64,000 nt of DNA from Flavobacterium sp. (GTDB taxonomy: Bacteria; Bacteroidota; Bacteroidia; Flavobacteriales; Flavobacteriaceae): NCBI GenBank assembly GCA_020403245.1, contig JADBYA010000005.1:171560-235559 (forward strand). The letters are read 5' to 3'. Numbering within the stretch: the first letter of the stretch is position 1; each line of letters starts with the position of its first letter. The position numbers were made by a program, and so were the translations under genes. Of this stretch, positions 16,327 through 25,662 are shown piece by piece. The notes beneath the pieces are model-generated. The model was not told where the DNA came from and did not search any database. It saw only the letters and a list, made by a program, of their open reading frames with translations.

Positions 16327-18804
16327 CTACAATCTTGCCGTCAATTTTATATTGAAAACGCGTGTGGTCATATAGTTTGGAATTCCGTATTGGTTTTTGG
16401 TATACACATCGCGAACCCAAGTATTGGTAATGGCATTTTGGTTATTAAATAAATTAAAAATCTCAAAACCAAGTGACAAATCTTGGAATTTTTTTAACCA
16501 ATGTCTATCAGGTCTTTCATTATTTTTTTCGGTAAAGACATACGAAAATCCAACATCGGCACGACGATAATCTCTCAAGCGATTTTGATATTGGTAGGCA
16601 TCAGCATAGGATGGCGAACCACCGGGCAAACCTGTGTTGTAAACCAAATTCAAATACAATTTCATATTGGGTAAATTGGGCATATAGTCTTGAAACAAAA
16701 TGCCAAACTTTAATCGTTGGTCTGTTGGTCTTGCAATAAAACCTCTACCATTTTGGTTTTCTTCGGTTTTCATATAACCAAAACTCAACCATGACTCTGT
16801 TCCAGGAACAAATTCCCCATTCAATCTCATATCCAATCCATAAGCGTAAGCCGTTGCCTCATTATTAGCGCGGTACCGAATTCTAACATTTTCCAACGTA
16901 TAGGTATTGACATCGTTCATCGTTTTATAATATGCCTCGGTGACCAATTTAAATTTTCGATTGTTCATTAAAAAATTATAATCGTTGCTCAACACAAAAT
17001 GTATGGACTGCTGGGCTTTTACATTTGGGTTTACCACGCCATTCAAATCTCTTAATTCTCTGTAAAATGGTGGCTGATGATAATAACCAAGCGATAATCT
17101 AAACAACATGTCTTTATCCCAATCGGGTTTGAGGGCCAATTGTGCTCTCGGACTAAAAACAGTTTGAGATTTTCCTGTAGTTATGTTATCTCCCGAAACT
17201 ATCCAACTGTGAAAACGAGCACCAGCAGTTATCCAAAATTGACTATTGCCTAAAGAAGTTTTAGTATTCCATTGTGCAAAACCAGACAATCTATTGATGT
17301 CAATAAAATTCGTAGCTCTGACATTTTGATACGGAACTAAAGGTCCAACATAAGGATTGTAGGGTTGGTCATTGGGAATATCAATAATTGGCGGATTGAT
17401 AGAAAACCCAGCTGAGTCAATCACTTCCCATTCTACAATTCGGTCTCTAATATCTTCGCGAGTATATTTGAAACCCCAGTCGATTTGGTGCTTTTTGTTT
17501 TTCAAAAAATGAGTTCCTTTTACTTCTGCATTAATAATTAAAGCATCCAAATCATTTCGTGCATGATTCAATTGTGTTCCAATGCCTCTATTAAAAGTAA
17601 CTTCACCTAGAGTTTCTGAACCAATATTGGTATCCACTTCTCCTAAAAAATAGGCAGCAAAAATATCAAAGTACTCTTGCTCTTGAGTGTGATAAATAGA
17701 CGTTATTAACTTGAATGTATTATTTTCATTGGCGATAAAAGAAGTTTTAAAGCTACCAAAAAGTGTTTGGTATTGATCATTTTCCTGTCCTTCATAAAAA
17801 ATTTGCAACGCTATTGGTTCATCTATGGTTCCAAAATTAGTTTGACGTGTCAATGGCTGATAATTATAGATGTTTTGAGAAGCATTTCCTAAAAAACTAA
17901 ATTGCCATTTTTTATTGGGATTAAAATTTACAATGGTTTGTACATCAGCAAAAGTGGGTCTAAAATTAGTTTGAGTTTCTTGACTGTTAACTAAAAGTGA
18001 GTTATCACGATAGCGAATACCGGTAATATTTGACCATTTTTTGTTTTTAGAAATCATATCGGCTGTGATACTTCCACCAAGGAAACTGGCTTCGGCAGTA
18101 AGTGCAAATTTGGTTGGTTTTCGATACGTAATATCCAAAACAGATGATAATTTATCACCATATTTGGCTTGAAATCCACCAGCAGAAAAATCAATTTTTT
18201 GAACCATGTCGGTATTGGTAAAACTCAATCCCTCTTGTTGTCCAGAACGAATTAAAAAAGGGCGATAGACTTCTATTTCATTAACATACACTAAATTTTC
18301 ATCAAAATTTCCTCCACGAACATTGTATCCAGAACTTAAGTCACTATTGTTGTTTACTCCAGGTAATGACTTCAATACACTTTCTACACCTGGCATTGGA
18401 TTGGTATTATTTCGAATAGTTTCGGGTTCTAAAGTAGTTATACCTTGAACACGACTTTTATTACCCGTAATCACAATGTCGTTTAATTGCTCTGCATTAT
18501 CATTCATTACAACATAAAACTCTTTTTCCTCATTTGGTTTTAATTGCATAGTTGCAACGATCCTTTTTAAGGAAACATGAGTAAAAACTAATACTACTTT
18601 TTGATTGGCAGGAACTATGATAAAATAAAATCCATTCGCATCGGTTATTGATGATTTTGTTTGATAACTCACAGTAACTCCTTCTACTGGTTTATTGTTT
18701 TCATCAAGGACAATACCAGCAATTTTAGCAGTTTGATTTTGAGCAAAGGCAATAATACTTAGCGTAAAAAAAAGGAGCGTAAAAAGAAATTTATTTGTTC
18801 TCAA
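16327..18804 (-). CDS. TonB-dependent receptor with CarboxypepD_reg domain
   Basis: Outer membrane beta-barrel that imports a bound ligand using energy passed on by TonB. The 825-residue protein has a signal peptide ending AFAQ near residue 22, a CarboxypepD_reg-like domain (about 27-105, KIAGIVLDENNKPVEGVTV), a plug (about 115-230, with SGYNVRGGNFDENLVYVN) and a 22-strand barrel ending with the short NIKLTARL strand. The ligand is not clear. There is no SusD partner, so glycan import is not indicated. It lies 9 bases after the M23 peptidase gene on the same strand, forming a two-gene operon with it. Confidence 0.93.
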   Translation of the reverse strand: MRTNKFLFTLLFFTLSIIAFAQNQTAKIAGIVLDENNKPVEGVTVSYQTKSSITDANGFYFIIVPANQKVVLVFTHVSLKRIVATMQLKPNEEKEFYVVMNDNAEQLNDIVITGNKSRVQGITTLEPETIRNNTNPMPGVESVLKSLPGVNNNSDLSSGYNVRGGNFDENLVYVNEIEVYRPFLIRSGQQEGLSFTNTDMVQKIDFSAGGFQAKYGDKLSSVLDITYRKPTKFALTAEASFLGGSITADMISKNKKWSNITGIRYRDNSLLVNSQETQTNFRPTFADVQTIVNFNPNKKWQFSFLGNASQNIYNYQPLTRQTNFGTIDEPIALQIFYEGQENDQYQTLFGSFKTSFIANENNTFKLITSIYHTQEQEYFDIFAAYFLGEVDTNIGSETLGEVTFNRGIGTQLNHARNDLDALIINAEVKGTHFLKNKKHQIDWGFKYTREDIRDRIVEWEVIDSAGFSINPPIIDIPNDQPYNPYVGPLVPYQNVRATNFIDINRLSGFAQWNTKTSLGNSQFWITAGARFHSWIVSGDNITTGKSQTVFSPRAQLALKPDWDKDMLFRLSLGYYHQPPFYRELRDLNGVVNPNVKAQQSIHFVLSNDYNFLMNNRKFKLVTEAYYKTMNDVNTYTLENVRIRYRANNEATAYAYGLDMRLNGEFVPGTESWLSFGYMKTEENQNGRGFIARPTDQRLKFGILFQDYMPNLPNMKLYLNLVYNTGLPGGSPSYADAYQYQNRLRDYRRADVGFSYVFTEKNNERPDRHWLKKFQDLSLGFEIFNLFNNQNAITNTWVRDVYTKNQYGIPNYMTTRVFNIKLTARL

Positions 18805-18813
18805 ACTGTTAAA

Positions 18814-20511
18814 TTAAGGTTTTTGACTTCTAAAAAATTGTGTTTCAAAGATAGCAGAATTTCCAACATTATCGGTAACGACTATTTTTAAATCGTTTTT
18901 TCCCTGAGCAACAATACCATCAGCAAAGTGATGTATTAGTTTATTGGTTTTGCTTTCATATTCTAACAATATCCATTTTCCGTTGAGAAATCCATCATAG
19001 CTTTTGATGCCCGATAATTCATCTGAAATGGAAAATTGCAATACATTTTGTTTACTAATCCATTTGCCTTCAATGTTTTTATCAATCTTAATCTTTGGCC
19101 CAATTGTGTCTTTGAACAACTTGTAATCACCAAAATATTTAGTGTAAATAGTAAACGAATTTTTAAATCTTTTAGTATTAATGTAGTTGATTTTTTTATC
19201 ATTTATTGCACCAATAAACATTTTTTCTCTGTCTTTTTCTGAGGATATACTGTCTTCAAATGTAATTTGAAAATTGCTGAATGCTGGAACAATATCCTCG
19301 TGTAGTTTTAAAACAGCTTGTTTTACCTCAAAATTCATTTTAAAGTCATCCAAAAAAGTATTCGCCGGAATAGTTACTGTCACATTCTCTAAAGAAAAAA
19401 TATTATCTTTTTTAGCTTTAACTAAAAAAGTAGCGTTTGTTGGCTCTTCATATACTTTTGCTATACGTGGAGAATATTCTATGGGTATGTTTATTTTAGT
19501 TGTATTTTCTTGGTAATCTGCCACTTCAATTCTATAAGTTTGGGTCAAATCTGGCTTTATGGTAACAGTACCGTTATGGTTATCTGAATTGAGTATGCTT
19601 AATGGATATGGGTTTGTCATAAACAGTTTTTGAACACGCTGCCCTGATTCTTTATATCGCTTATAGTCAATTAAAGCATTTACAAATCGGGTTTCATCAA
19701 AAGAAAAAGTGTCAAATTGATATTTAAAAGATGTTTTTCCATTTAAAAAAGTTTGCACTTTAAAAATACCATTGGCATTCCAAGAAACATTATCAAAATC
19801 AATAGTAGTGATACCAAAACCAATTTTACCAGTAGCAAGTATTTTTTCAGCAATATAACTTCCGTCTGGTTGAAGGGATAAGTTGACAGAAAATGGTCTT
19901 TTGGATTGATTAATAATAGCATTTTCATCCAAAGGATACACCCATAAACTGCTTATAATTGGTCGCTTATCATCAATAATAAGGGTGTCAAAACCAAAAA
20001 ACATTGGATTAATTATTTTTTCCGATTGTGTATCCCGAAATTCAAAATGCAAATGTGGCCCATCAGAACCACCAGTATTTCCTGAAATTGCAATGATATC
20101 GCTTTTCTTAACGACCAAATCAGTTGGTTTTAAGTATATATCAATCTCGTAGGATTTTGCTTTGTATTGTTCCTTTTTTATCCATTTCTCAATTTCGCCA
20201 TAACCTGATTGCAAATGACCATAAACTGTGGTAAACCCATTTGGATGAGTCACATATATTGCTTTTCCATAACCTGTAACTGAGATTTTTATTCTTGATA
20301 CATAGCCATTGCCAACAGCATAAACATTAAAACCTTCTTTTTTTTGGGTTTTAAAATCAAATCCCGAATGAAAATGATTGGGTCTTAATTCACCGAAATT
20401 CCCAGAAAGTTGTAACGGAATATCTAAAGGAGAACGAAAGTAATCCTTTGGATATAGATTTTGTCCCAGCACAAAAAAAGGGCATAAAAAAATTAAGTAA
20501 TATTTATGCAT
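18814..20511 (-). CDS. M23 family metallopeptidase (LytM type), secreted
   Basis: Cleaves peptide cross-links in peptidoglycan, or binds it, outside the inner membrane. Zinc ligands are visible: His48 and Asp52 in NHFHSGFDF and the HxH pair (His152, His154) in GPHLHFEFR. The long C-terminal part (about 180-565) is beta-rich and unusual for a plain LytM. I start it at the ATG at 20509-20511, giving a 16-residue signal MHKYYLIFLCPFFVLG and a 565-residue protein. An in-frame ATG 60 bases upstream has an AAGGAG before it and would add 20 residues, so the start is not settled. First gene of an operon with the TonB receptor. Confidence 0.9.
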   Translation of the reverse strand: MHKYYLIFLCPFFVLGQNLYPKDYFRSPLDIPLQLSGNFGELRPNHFHSGFDFKTQKKEGFNVYAVGNGYVSRIKISVTGYGKAIYVTHPNGFTTVYGHLQSGYGEIEKWIKKEQYKAKSYEIDIYLKPTDLVVKKSDIIAISGNTGGSDGPHLHFEFRDTQSEKIINPMFFGFDTLIIDDKRPIISSLWVYPLDENAIINQSKRPFSVNLSLQPDGSYIAEKILATGKIGFGITTIDFDNVSWNANGIFKVQTFLNGKTSFKYQFDTFSFDETRFVNALIDYKRYKESGQRVQKLFMTNPYPLSILNSDNHNGTVTIKPDLTQTYRIEVADYQENTTKINIPIEYSPRIAKVYEEPTNATFLVKAKKDNIFSLENVTVTIPANTFLDDFKMNFEVKQAVLKLHEDIVPAFSNFQITFEDSISSEKDREKMFIGAINDKKINYINTKRFKNSFTIYTKYFGDYKLFKDTIGPKIKIDKNIEGKWISKQNVLQFSISDELSGIKSYDGFLNGKWILLEYESKTNKLIHHFADGIVAQGKNDLKIVVTDNVGNSAIFETQFFRSQKP

Positions 20512-20638
20512 AACTATAGTTTTTGCTAAGTTAATGAAAGTGAGTAAAAATTTACAATAAAAATTATGCATATAACTCCTTAAAATTCAATTTAATATAA
20601 ATAGAAGTCAAAACAAGAATAAATAATTGACAAAAAAA

Positions 20639-20668
20639 TTGCGAAAACAAAATAGAATCCTAACTTTG
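20639..20668 (+). promoter_or_regulatory. promoter (TTG-N19-TAACTTTG) of the coiled-coil / zapA cluster
   Basis: TTG at 20639-20641 and TAACTTTG at 20661-20668, with a 19-base spacer, agree fully with the Bacteroidota consensus. It lies 28 bases before the ATG at 20696 and is the only good promoter ahead of the cluster. Confidence 0.8.
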
Positions 20669-20695
20669 TAAAGTAAGTAATGAACAAAATATTTC

Positions 20696-20986
20696 ATGAG
20701 TGAAATTGCAGAAATAATTAATTCTCTTGAAAATAGAATAGAAAAACTTTTTATAAAAATAGACAGTTTAGAAAAAAATTCTATTACATTAAAATCAGAA
20801 TTAGAAAAAGCTGCAACAATAATAACAAAACAATCTGACGAAATTTTAAGATTGAATTCAGATTGCGAATCACTCAAAATAGCTAATTCATTATTAGGCG
20901 GTGAAGAAAATAAAAGAGATACAAAGCTTAAAATAAATTCATTAATTCGAGAGATAGATTACTGCATAGCTCAGTTATCAGACTAA
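20696..20986 (+). CDS. small coiled-coil protein, ZapB-like by context
   Basis: The 96-residue protein is almost entirely a predicted coiled coil (ENRIEKLFIKIDSLEKN ... LKSELEKAATIITKQSDEIL) and ends before a helical tail REIDYCIAQLSD. It is directly upstream of zapA, three bases away and on the same mRNA. ZapB in other bacteria is a short coiled coil that works with ZapA at the FtsZ ring, so a similar job is plausible by size, structure and position. I do not see clear residue similarity to E. coli ZapB, so the name is only a guess. Confidence 0.75.
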   Translation: MSEIAEIINSLENRIEKLFIKIDSLEKNSITLKSELEKAATIITKQSDEILRLNSDCESLKIANSLLGGEENKRDTKLKINSLIREIDYCIAQLSD

Positions 20987-20989
20987 AAT

Positions 20990-21286
20990 ATGGATGAAAA
21001 GCTTAAAATAAAATTATCAATTGCTGACAGAGTCTATCCGTTAACGGTAGAACTCTCTCAAGAAGAAGGACTGCGAAGTGCTTCTAAAAAGATTGATGCT
21101 ATGATTAAGCAATTCGAGGAAAACTATGCTGTTCGAGACAAGCAAGACGTATTAGCCATGTGTGCTTTACAGTTTGCTTCACAAGTAGAACAAAAGCAAG
21201 TAAATAATGCCATAGATGGCTCTGAAACTCTGGAAAGGTTGAAAAAAATTAATGATATATTATTCGAATATCTCGAAAAAAAATAA
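20990..21286 (+). CDS. zapA: cell division protein ZapA
   Basis: Small protein that cross-links FtsZ filaments. The 98-residue translation has the ZapA N-terminal beta part (KIKLSIADRVYPLTVE, then EEGLRSASKKIDAMIKQF) and the long helix with DVLAMCALQFASQVEQ, the family's signature. It follows the coiled-coil gene by three bases and precedes 6S RNA and rny, an order I know from other Bacteroidota. Confidence 0.92.
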   Translation: MDEKLKIKLSIADRVYPLTVELSQEEGLRSASKKIDAMIKQFEENYAVRDKQDVLAMCALQFASQVEQKQVNNAIDGSETLERLKKINDILFEYLEKK

Positions 21287-21312
21287 CGTTCTTAACATAA
21301 AATTACAACACT

Positions 21313-21476
21313 GCCTACATTAGATTTTAATTGGTAAACTCAACACTAACAAATTAGAATGAGCAAATCGTCGTTACTAAAGCATGCTTCGCCAGGACGG
21401 AGAAACTTGACCAACGAGTTAGCTCAAAACTTGTCTTTTCGAGTTTATGCATTCACCTAATGTGGGCTTTTTTTAT
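21313..21476 (+). ncRNA. ssrS: 6S RNA (6S-Flavo type)
   Basis: The 164-base region between zapA and rny has no frame. GCCTACATTAG at 21313-21323 pairs along its full length with CTAATGTGGGC at 21457-21467, followed by a run of seven T, so the ends form the closing stem and the terminator. The middle holds a less paired stretch with GAGCAAATCG and GCCAGGACGG. 6S RNA binds RNA polymerase and dampens transcription in stationary phase. Position between zapA and rny is the known place of 6S in this phylum. I cannot run a covariance model, so the call rests on synteny, closing stem and length. Confidence 0.8.
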
Positions 21477-21497
21477 ACACAAACACAAACAAAAAAA

Positions 21498-23060
21498 ATG
21501 GAAATTATATTTATAATTATTGCGTTAACTGCAGGAGTTGGTGGAGGTTTTGGAATAGCAAAGTTTTTAGAGAAAAACAATACCTCCAACATGATTAAAA
21601 ATGCAAAAAAAGAAGCTGCCTCTATTTTAAAAGATGCTAATCTTGAAGCAGAAAACATCAAAAAAGATAAATTACTTCAAGCAAAAGAAAAATTTTTAGA
21701 ACTAAAATCGGAACACGAAAAAGAGATTTTAAATAAGGACAAAAGGGTTGCAGAAGTAGAAAAAAGAACGCGTGATAAAGAGTCGCAGATTTCAAATGAA
21801 CTGGCTAAAGCAAAAAAAGTTAATGACGATTTTGAAGCAAAAACCACCGAATACAATGCTAAAATCGAATTATTAGATAAAAAACAACAAGAACTTGAAA
21901 AACTCCACAAAAGTCAAGTTTTACAACTTGAGGTTATATCAGGTCTTTCGGCAGAAGAGGCAAGAGAACAGTTGGTAGAAAGCTTAAAAGCAGAAGCCAA
22001 AACAAAAGCCATGTCTCACATTCAAGATACTATTGAAGAAGCGAAACTAACCGCACAACAAGAAGCCAAGAAAGTAATTATCAATACGATACAACGTGTT
22101 GGAACAGAAGAAGCGGTTGAGAATTGTGTTTCTGTTTTCAATATTGAATCGGATGATGTAAAAGGAAGAATTATTGGTCGTGAAGGAAGAAACATTCGTG
22201 CACTAGAAGCGGCAACCGGAGTCGAAATTATTGTTGATGATACACCAGAAGCCATTATTCTCTCTTGTTTTGACCCTGTTCGAAGAGAAATAGCCCGTTT
22301 ATCATTGCACAAATTAGTAACTGATGGACGTATTCATCCGGCACGAATTGAAGAAGTTGTGGCTAAAACAACCAAACAAATTGATGACGAAATTATTGAA
22401 GTTGGTAAGCGTACCGTAATCGATTTGGGAATTCACGGTTTACATCCGGAGTTAATTAAAGTAGTTGGTAGAATGAAATACCGTTCCTCTTACGGACAAA
22501 ACTTATTGCAACACTCGCGCGAAGTTTCAAAACTTTGCGGAATCATGGCGGCTGAATTAGGACTGAATGTTAAACTAGCCAAACGTGCCGGTTTACTTCA
22601 CGATATTGGAAAAGTACCCGATACTGAAAGCGATTTACCACACGCACTTTTAGGAATGCAATGGGCAGAAAAATTTGGTGAAAAGGAAGAAGTTTGCAAC
22701 GCCATTGGTGCACATCATGATGAGATTGAAATGAAGTATTTAATTTCTCCTATTATTCAAGTTTGTGATGCTATTTCGGGAGCTAGACCAGGAGCTAGAC
22801 GTCAGGTTTTAGACTCCTACATTCAACGATTAAAAGACCTAGAAAACATTGCATTTGGATTTAATGGAGTTAAAAATGCGTATGCTATTCAAGCCGGGCG
22901 TGAACTTCGAGTAATAGTAGAGAGCGAAAAAGTAAGCGACGAAAATGCAGCCAGTCTTTCTTTTGAAATTTCTCAAAAAATACAAACCGAAATGACCTAC
23001 CCTGGTCAAGTAAAAATTACAGTAATCAGAGAAACGCGTGCGGTGAATATCGCTAAATAA
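21498..23060 (+). CDS. rny: ribonuclease Y
   Basis: Membrane-anchored endoribonuclease that starts mRNA decay. The 520-residue protein has one membrane helix (residues 1-21), a long coiled coil (about 35-185), a KH domain with [17 protein letters not shown] (about 215-265), and an HD domain with [10 protein letters not shown] and the metal pair His368-Asp369 in LLHDIGKV. I start it at the ATG at 21498. An upstream in-frame ATG at 21447 would begin inside the 6S RNA terminator and adds a 17-residue tail rich in Gln/Thr/Lys. A strong terminator follows at 23081. Confidence 0.95.
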   Translation: MEIIFIIIALTAGVGGGFGIAKFLEKNNTSNMIKNAKKEAASILKDANLEAENIKKDKLLQAKEKFLELKSEHEKEILNKDKRVAEVEKRTRDKESQISNELAKAKKVNDDFEAKTTEYNAKIELLDKKQQELEKLHKSQVLQLEVISGLSAEEAREQLVESLKAEAKTKAMSHIQDTIEEAKLTAQQEAKKVIINTIQRVGTEEAVENCVSVFNIESDDVKGRIIGREGRNIRALEAATGVEIIVDDTPEAIILSCFDPVRREIARLSLHKLVTDGRIHPARIEEVVAKTTKQIDDEIIEVGKRTVIDLGIHGLHPELIKVVGRMKYRSSYGQNLLQHSREVSKLCGIMAAELGLNVKLAKRAGLLHDIGKVPDTESDLPHALLGMQWAEKFGEKEEVCNAIGAHHDEIEMKYLISPIIQVCDAISGARPGARRQVLDSYIQRLKDLENIAFGFNGVKNAYAIQAGRELRVIVESEKVSDENAASLSFEISQKIQTEMTYPGQVKITVIRETRAVNIAK

Positions 23061-23080
23061 ATCATATAGATTAAAAAGTA

Positions 23081-23110
23081 AAGAGGCGACCAAATGGTCG
23101 CCTCTTTTTT
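23081..23110. terminator. bidirectional terminator between rny and the response regulator
   Basis: AAGAGGCGACCA and TGGTCGCCTCTT form a 12-bp stem followed by six T residues (plus strand). A-rich sequence on the other side makes it usable in reverse too. It abuts the stop codon of the response regulator at 23109-23111. Confidence 0.9.
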
Positions 23111-23504
23111 ATATTGCAAATATTGACTTTAATGCATCACCCGTCATGGGTTTTAAATAGTAATTTGTGATTTCATCATCAAATTCTTTAGCTCTATTTC
23201 TATCCATTGAGTTATCAGAGGAACTAATAACATAAATGCTAATTTCTTTTTTAATAAATTCTTTTAGCTTTTTGAATTCTTCTAGAAACTGCCACCCATC
23301 AAGCACTGGCATGTTAATATCTAGTAAAATCAAATCGGGCTGATTTTCATCTTTGTCGAGGTTGTGTTTAATGCCATCTAAAGCATCTTGACCATTTTCG
23401 AAAAAGGATGGGCTAACTTCAATATTATTACTTATGAACAACTTTTTGATTAAGAAGTGGTAAATTTTATCATCATCCACTACGAATACATTATTAAATT
23501 TCAT
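23109..23504 (-). CDS. single-domain response regulator
   Basis: A stand-alone receiver domain (131 aa) that carries a phosphoryl group and passes the signal through protein contacts. Acid pocket Asp10-Asp11-Asp12 in VFVVDDDK, phosphoacceptor Asp62 in DLILLDINMPVLDGW, switch Ser in VISSSDNS and Lys118 in YYLKPM are all present, so it should be active. No output domain and no histidine kinase gene nearby. The long insert before the phosphoacceptor (NLDKDENQ) is typical of the CheY-like receivers that are multi-copy in flavobacteria. Confidence 0.93.
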   Translation of the reverse strand: MKFNNVFVVDDDKIYHFLIKKLFISNNIEVSPSFFENGQDALDGIKHNLDKDENQPDLILLDINMPVLDGWQFLEEFKKLKEFIKKEISIYVISSSDNSMDRNRAKEFDDEITNYYLKPMTGDALKSIFAI

Positions 23505-23571
23505 TTTTTAAATAGATTTGAGGGTTTTTTTATTCTTTTGACAATACAAAAATAATAAAAAAATCGACAAA

Positions 23572-24471
23572 CTACTCTTTTCTCGGATGAAATGTATATA
23601 ATATTTGTGTTAAATGTTTTCTGTCCAAATGAACATAGATTTCAGTAGTAGTAATTGACTCATGTCCAAGCATCATTTGGATAGAGCGCAAATCGGCACC
23701 ATTTTCTAATAAATGTGTTGCAAATGAGTGGCGTAATGTGTGTGGACTAATATTTTTTGACAGATTTATTTTAACCGCCAAGGTTTTAATAATGGTAAAA
23801 ATCATCGCTCTTGTCAATTGCTTTCCTCTTCTGTTTAGAAACAAAGTATCTTCAAACCCTTTAACAATATTCAACTGTGTTCGAATGTTATTTTTATAAA
23901 GCTCAATGTATTTTTGGGTAGATTTTGCCACAGGAACAAATCGCTGTTTATTGCCTTTTCCGGTAATCTTTATAAATCCTTCGTCAAAAAACAAATCCGA
24001 AATTTTTAATGTTATTAATTCCGTAACTCTGAGTCCACAACTATAAAGCGTTTCTAAAATGGCTCTATTGCGTTCTCCTTCCACTGTTGACAAATCAATA
24101 GCGGCAATCAAATTATCAATCTCATCAACAGAGAGTGTATCGGGAAGTTTCCGTCCAATTTTTGGAGATTCTATCAATTCCATGGGATTATCAGAACGGT
24201 AATCTTCAAAAATAAGATAGGTAAAAAAACTTTTCAAGCCCGAGATGATTCGCGCTTGTGAACGCCCATTTACTTCTTTGGAAACAGCATAAATAAACTG
24301 TTGAATGGTTTCTTCTGTGATTTTCTCTGGGGAAATAGAAATAGCATTTTCATTCAAAAAAGCACACAACCGTTCCAAATCAAAGGTATAATTAGCAATG
24401 GTGTTCTTTGATAACCCTCGTTCTATTTTGAGATAAGATTGAAAACTCTTGATATAACTATTCCAATTCAT
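23572..24471 (-). CDS. xerD: site-specific tyrosine recombinase XerD
   Basis: Resolves chromosome dimers at dif with its partner XerC. The 299-residue protein has an N-terminal core-binding SAM-like domain (residues 5-90) and the catalytic domain with the full active site: Arg148, Lys172, His244, Arg247 (HTLRHSFATH), His270 (LGHES) and Tyr279 (TTEIYVH). I start it at MNWNSYIKSF, with the ATG at 24469-24471, which gives the usual XerD length. An upstream in-frame ATG adds 13 residues (MVFLYPN...) not seen in the family. Confidence 0.92.
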   Translation of the reverse strand: MNWNSYIKSFQSYLKIERGLSKNTIANYTFDLERLCAFLNENAISISPEKITEETIQQFIYAVSKEVNGRSQARIISGLKSFFTYLIFEDYRSDNPMELIESPKIGRKLPDTLSVDEIDNLIAAIDLSTVEGERNRAILETLYSCGLRVTELITLKISDLFFDEGFIKITGKGNKQRFVPVAKSTQKYIELYKNNIRTQLNIVKGFEDTLFLNRRGKQLTRAMIFTIIKTLAVKINLSKNISPHTLRHSFATHLLENGADLRSIQMMLGHESITTTEIYVHLDRKHLTQILYTFHPRKE

Positions 24472-24500
24472 ATGGTAAAGTAACGAAATGTTTGGGTATA

Positions 24501-24526
24501 AAAAAACCACTCAATTTGAGTGGTTT
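24501..24526 (-). terminator. terminator of the outer membrane protein gene
   Basis: AAAACCACTCAA and TTGAGTGGTTTT form the stem with a tight centre, followed on the minus strand by seven T residues. It lies 18 bases after the stop of the barrel protein gene and just upstream of xerD. Confidence 0.85.
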
Positions 24527-24544
24527 TGATATTAAATAAATATA

Positions 24545-25162
24545 TTACCATTTGTATAGTAATCCAAATCTTGCAACAGCGAATGGATTATTTACAGTAC
24601 CAACTTGTACATTTAAACCATTATTAGATCCTCCACCATCATCAACAGTATCATAACTGACTAGGTTAGCCAATGTAAATGTTATAGCCCAATTTTTTGT
24701 AACGAAATAATTCATACCTAAATCAATTCCGCCATTCAAATTATCACTCTTTCCTGTTTCATTTCCACTACCATTCTTTTCTTTAGTCCCACTAAATCCT
24801 AAACTAGCTTGTCCATAAGCTTGAAAGCTTTTTTCAGCTCCTAAAGACAAGAAAAAATAACGTGCAAATACACCTGCACCAAATGTATTTATTTTATCCT
24901 TATCATAGAATTTTTCTTGACTTGCATCTATTCTAACCCCTAAAGCTATTTTATCATTAATCATATAACCCACTTTAGGACTAAATGTGTAACTCGTTTC
25001 TACATCATTTGGACCTTGAGAAGTATTTCCAGATCTAACTCCAAAAGAGCCTTCAATAAACATGTCTCCTTTAGAGAAGCCCTTTACGTTTGTTGCATCA
25101 TCTTGTGCATTTGCAAATCCAAATGCAAATACTGCTGCTACCGTTAAAATAATTTTTTTCAT
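24545..25162 (-). CDS. outer membrane beta-barrel protein (OmpA/porin-like)
   Basis: The 205-residue protein has a clear signal peptide (MKKIILTVAAVFAFGFANAQ), then alternating beta segments with aromatic girdle residues (SFGVRSG, SPKVGYMINDKIALGVRID, GVFARYFF, GMNYFVTKNWAITF) ending ARFGLLYKW with a terminal aromatic, the barrel-insertion signature. Probably an eight-stranded barrel in the outer membrane. An in-frame ATG 33 bases upstream falls before the likely transcription start given the TAATTTTG element at 25200-25193, so the shorter start is preferred. Role unknown. Confidence 0.9.
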   Translation of the reverse strand: MKKIILTVAAVFAFGFANAQDDATNVKGFSKGDMFIEGSFGVRSGNTSQGPNDVETSYTFSPKVGYMINDKIALGVRIDASQEKFYDKDKINTFGAGVFARYFFLSLGAEKSFQAYGQASLGFSGTKEKNGSGNETGKSDNLNGGIDLGMNYFVTKNWAITFTLANLVSYDTVDDGGGSNNGLNVQVGTVNNPFAVARFGLLYKW

Positions 25163-25192
25163 TTTGTTTAATTTTTTAAAATTAGTATGAAC

Positions 25193-25200
25193 CAAAATTA
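25193..25200 (-). promoter_or_regulatory. -7 promoter element TAATTTTG of the barrel protein gene
   Basis: Minus-strand match to TAnnTTTG, 30 bases before the ATG at 25162. Transcription would start near 25185, which rules out the longer reading frame beginning at 25195. Confidence 0.6.
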
Positions 25201-25453
25201 TAAGTTATTCATTGTAGGTATCTTTAATACAAACTACAGTTATCAACAAAATTGCTAACAAAATAATTTTGCAATGAATTGAATTTCATATTTTTAAATA
25301 AATAATAGCGTGAGGATGTATTTTTTTTACTCAACAAAGTAAAGTAAAAAGCAAACTAAAAACTGATATTTGTTTCAATTTCAACCTAATATTAATATGT
25401 ATAAGAGTTGAGATATATGCTAATTTTAATACTTTTACGAAAAACAACTTGTT

Positions 25454-25546
25454 ATGAAAATGATCATCATATAGGGTCCAGGCCTTAATTTACTTGGTAA
25501 ATAAGAATCCGAGATTTATAGCAATAATTCATTCCATTTTTTCAAG
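25454..25546 (+). pseudogene. aroQ (type II dehydroquinase) N-terminal relic
   Basis: In the otherwise empty 460-base gap, a plus-strand frame from the ATG at 25454 reads MKMIII*GPGLNLLGK*ESEIYSNNSF. This follows the intact AroQ of this window (27355), MKIIIINGPNLNLLGKREPE then VYGNQTF, codon by codon for about 28 residues. Two positions are stop codons (TAG for Asn7, TAA for Arg17). After residue 28 similarity fades and a TAA follows. Third-position differences are many, so it is an old relic and not a recent copy. The rest of 25201-25662 shows no gene. Confidence 0.75.
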
Positions 25547-25662
25547 GGGTTTCTAAATTAACGAATGATAACAAAGGAAAAAAAACTTTATTAAGATAAT
25601 ATATGGGTTTTTATTAAGATAGTATATGCAACAATATATTTACTATTATAAAAGATTTAATC

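Noticed and set aside
20512..20571. Longer start for the M23 peptidase
   Set aside because: Has an AAGGAG before the ATG, but the shorter form gives a cleaner signal peptide; kept as an alternative, not as the call.
21447..21497. 17-residue N-terminal extension of RNase Y
   Set aside because: Its codons overlap the closing stem and terminator of 6S RNA; the membrane helix starts at the next Met.
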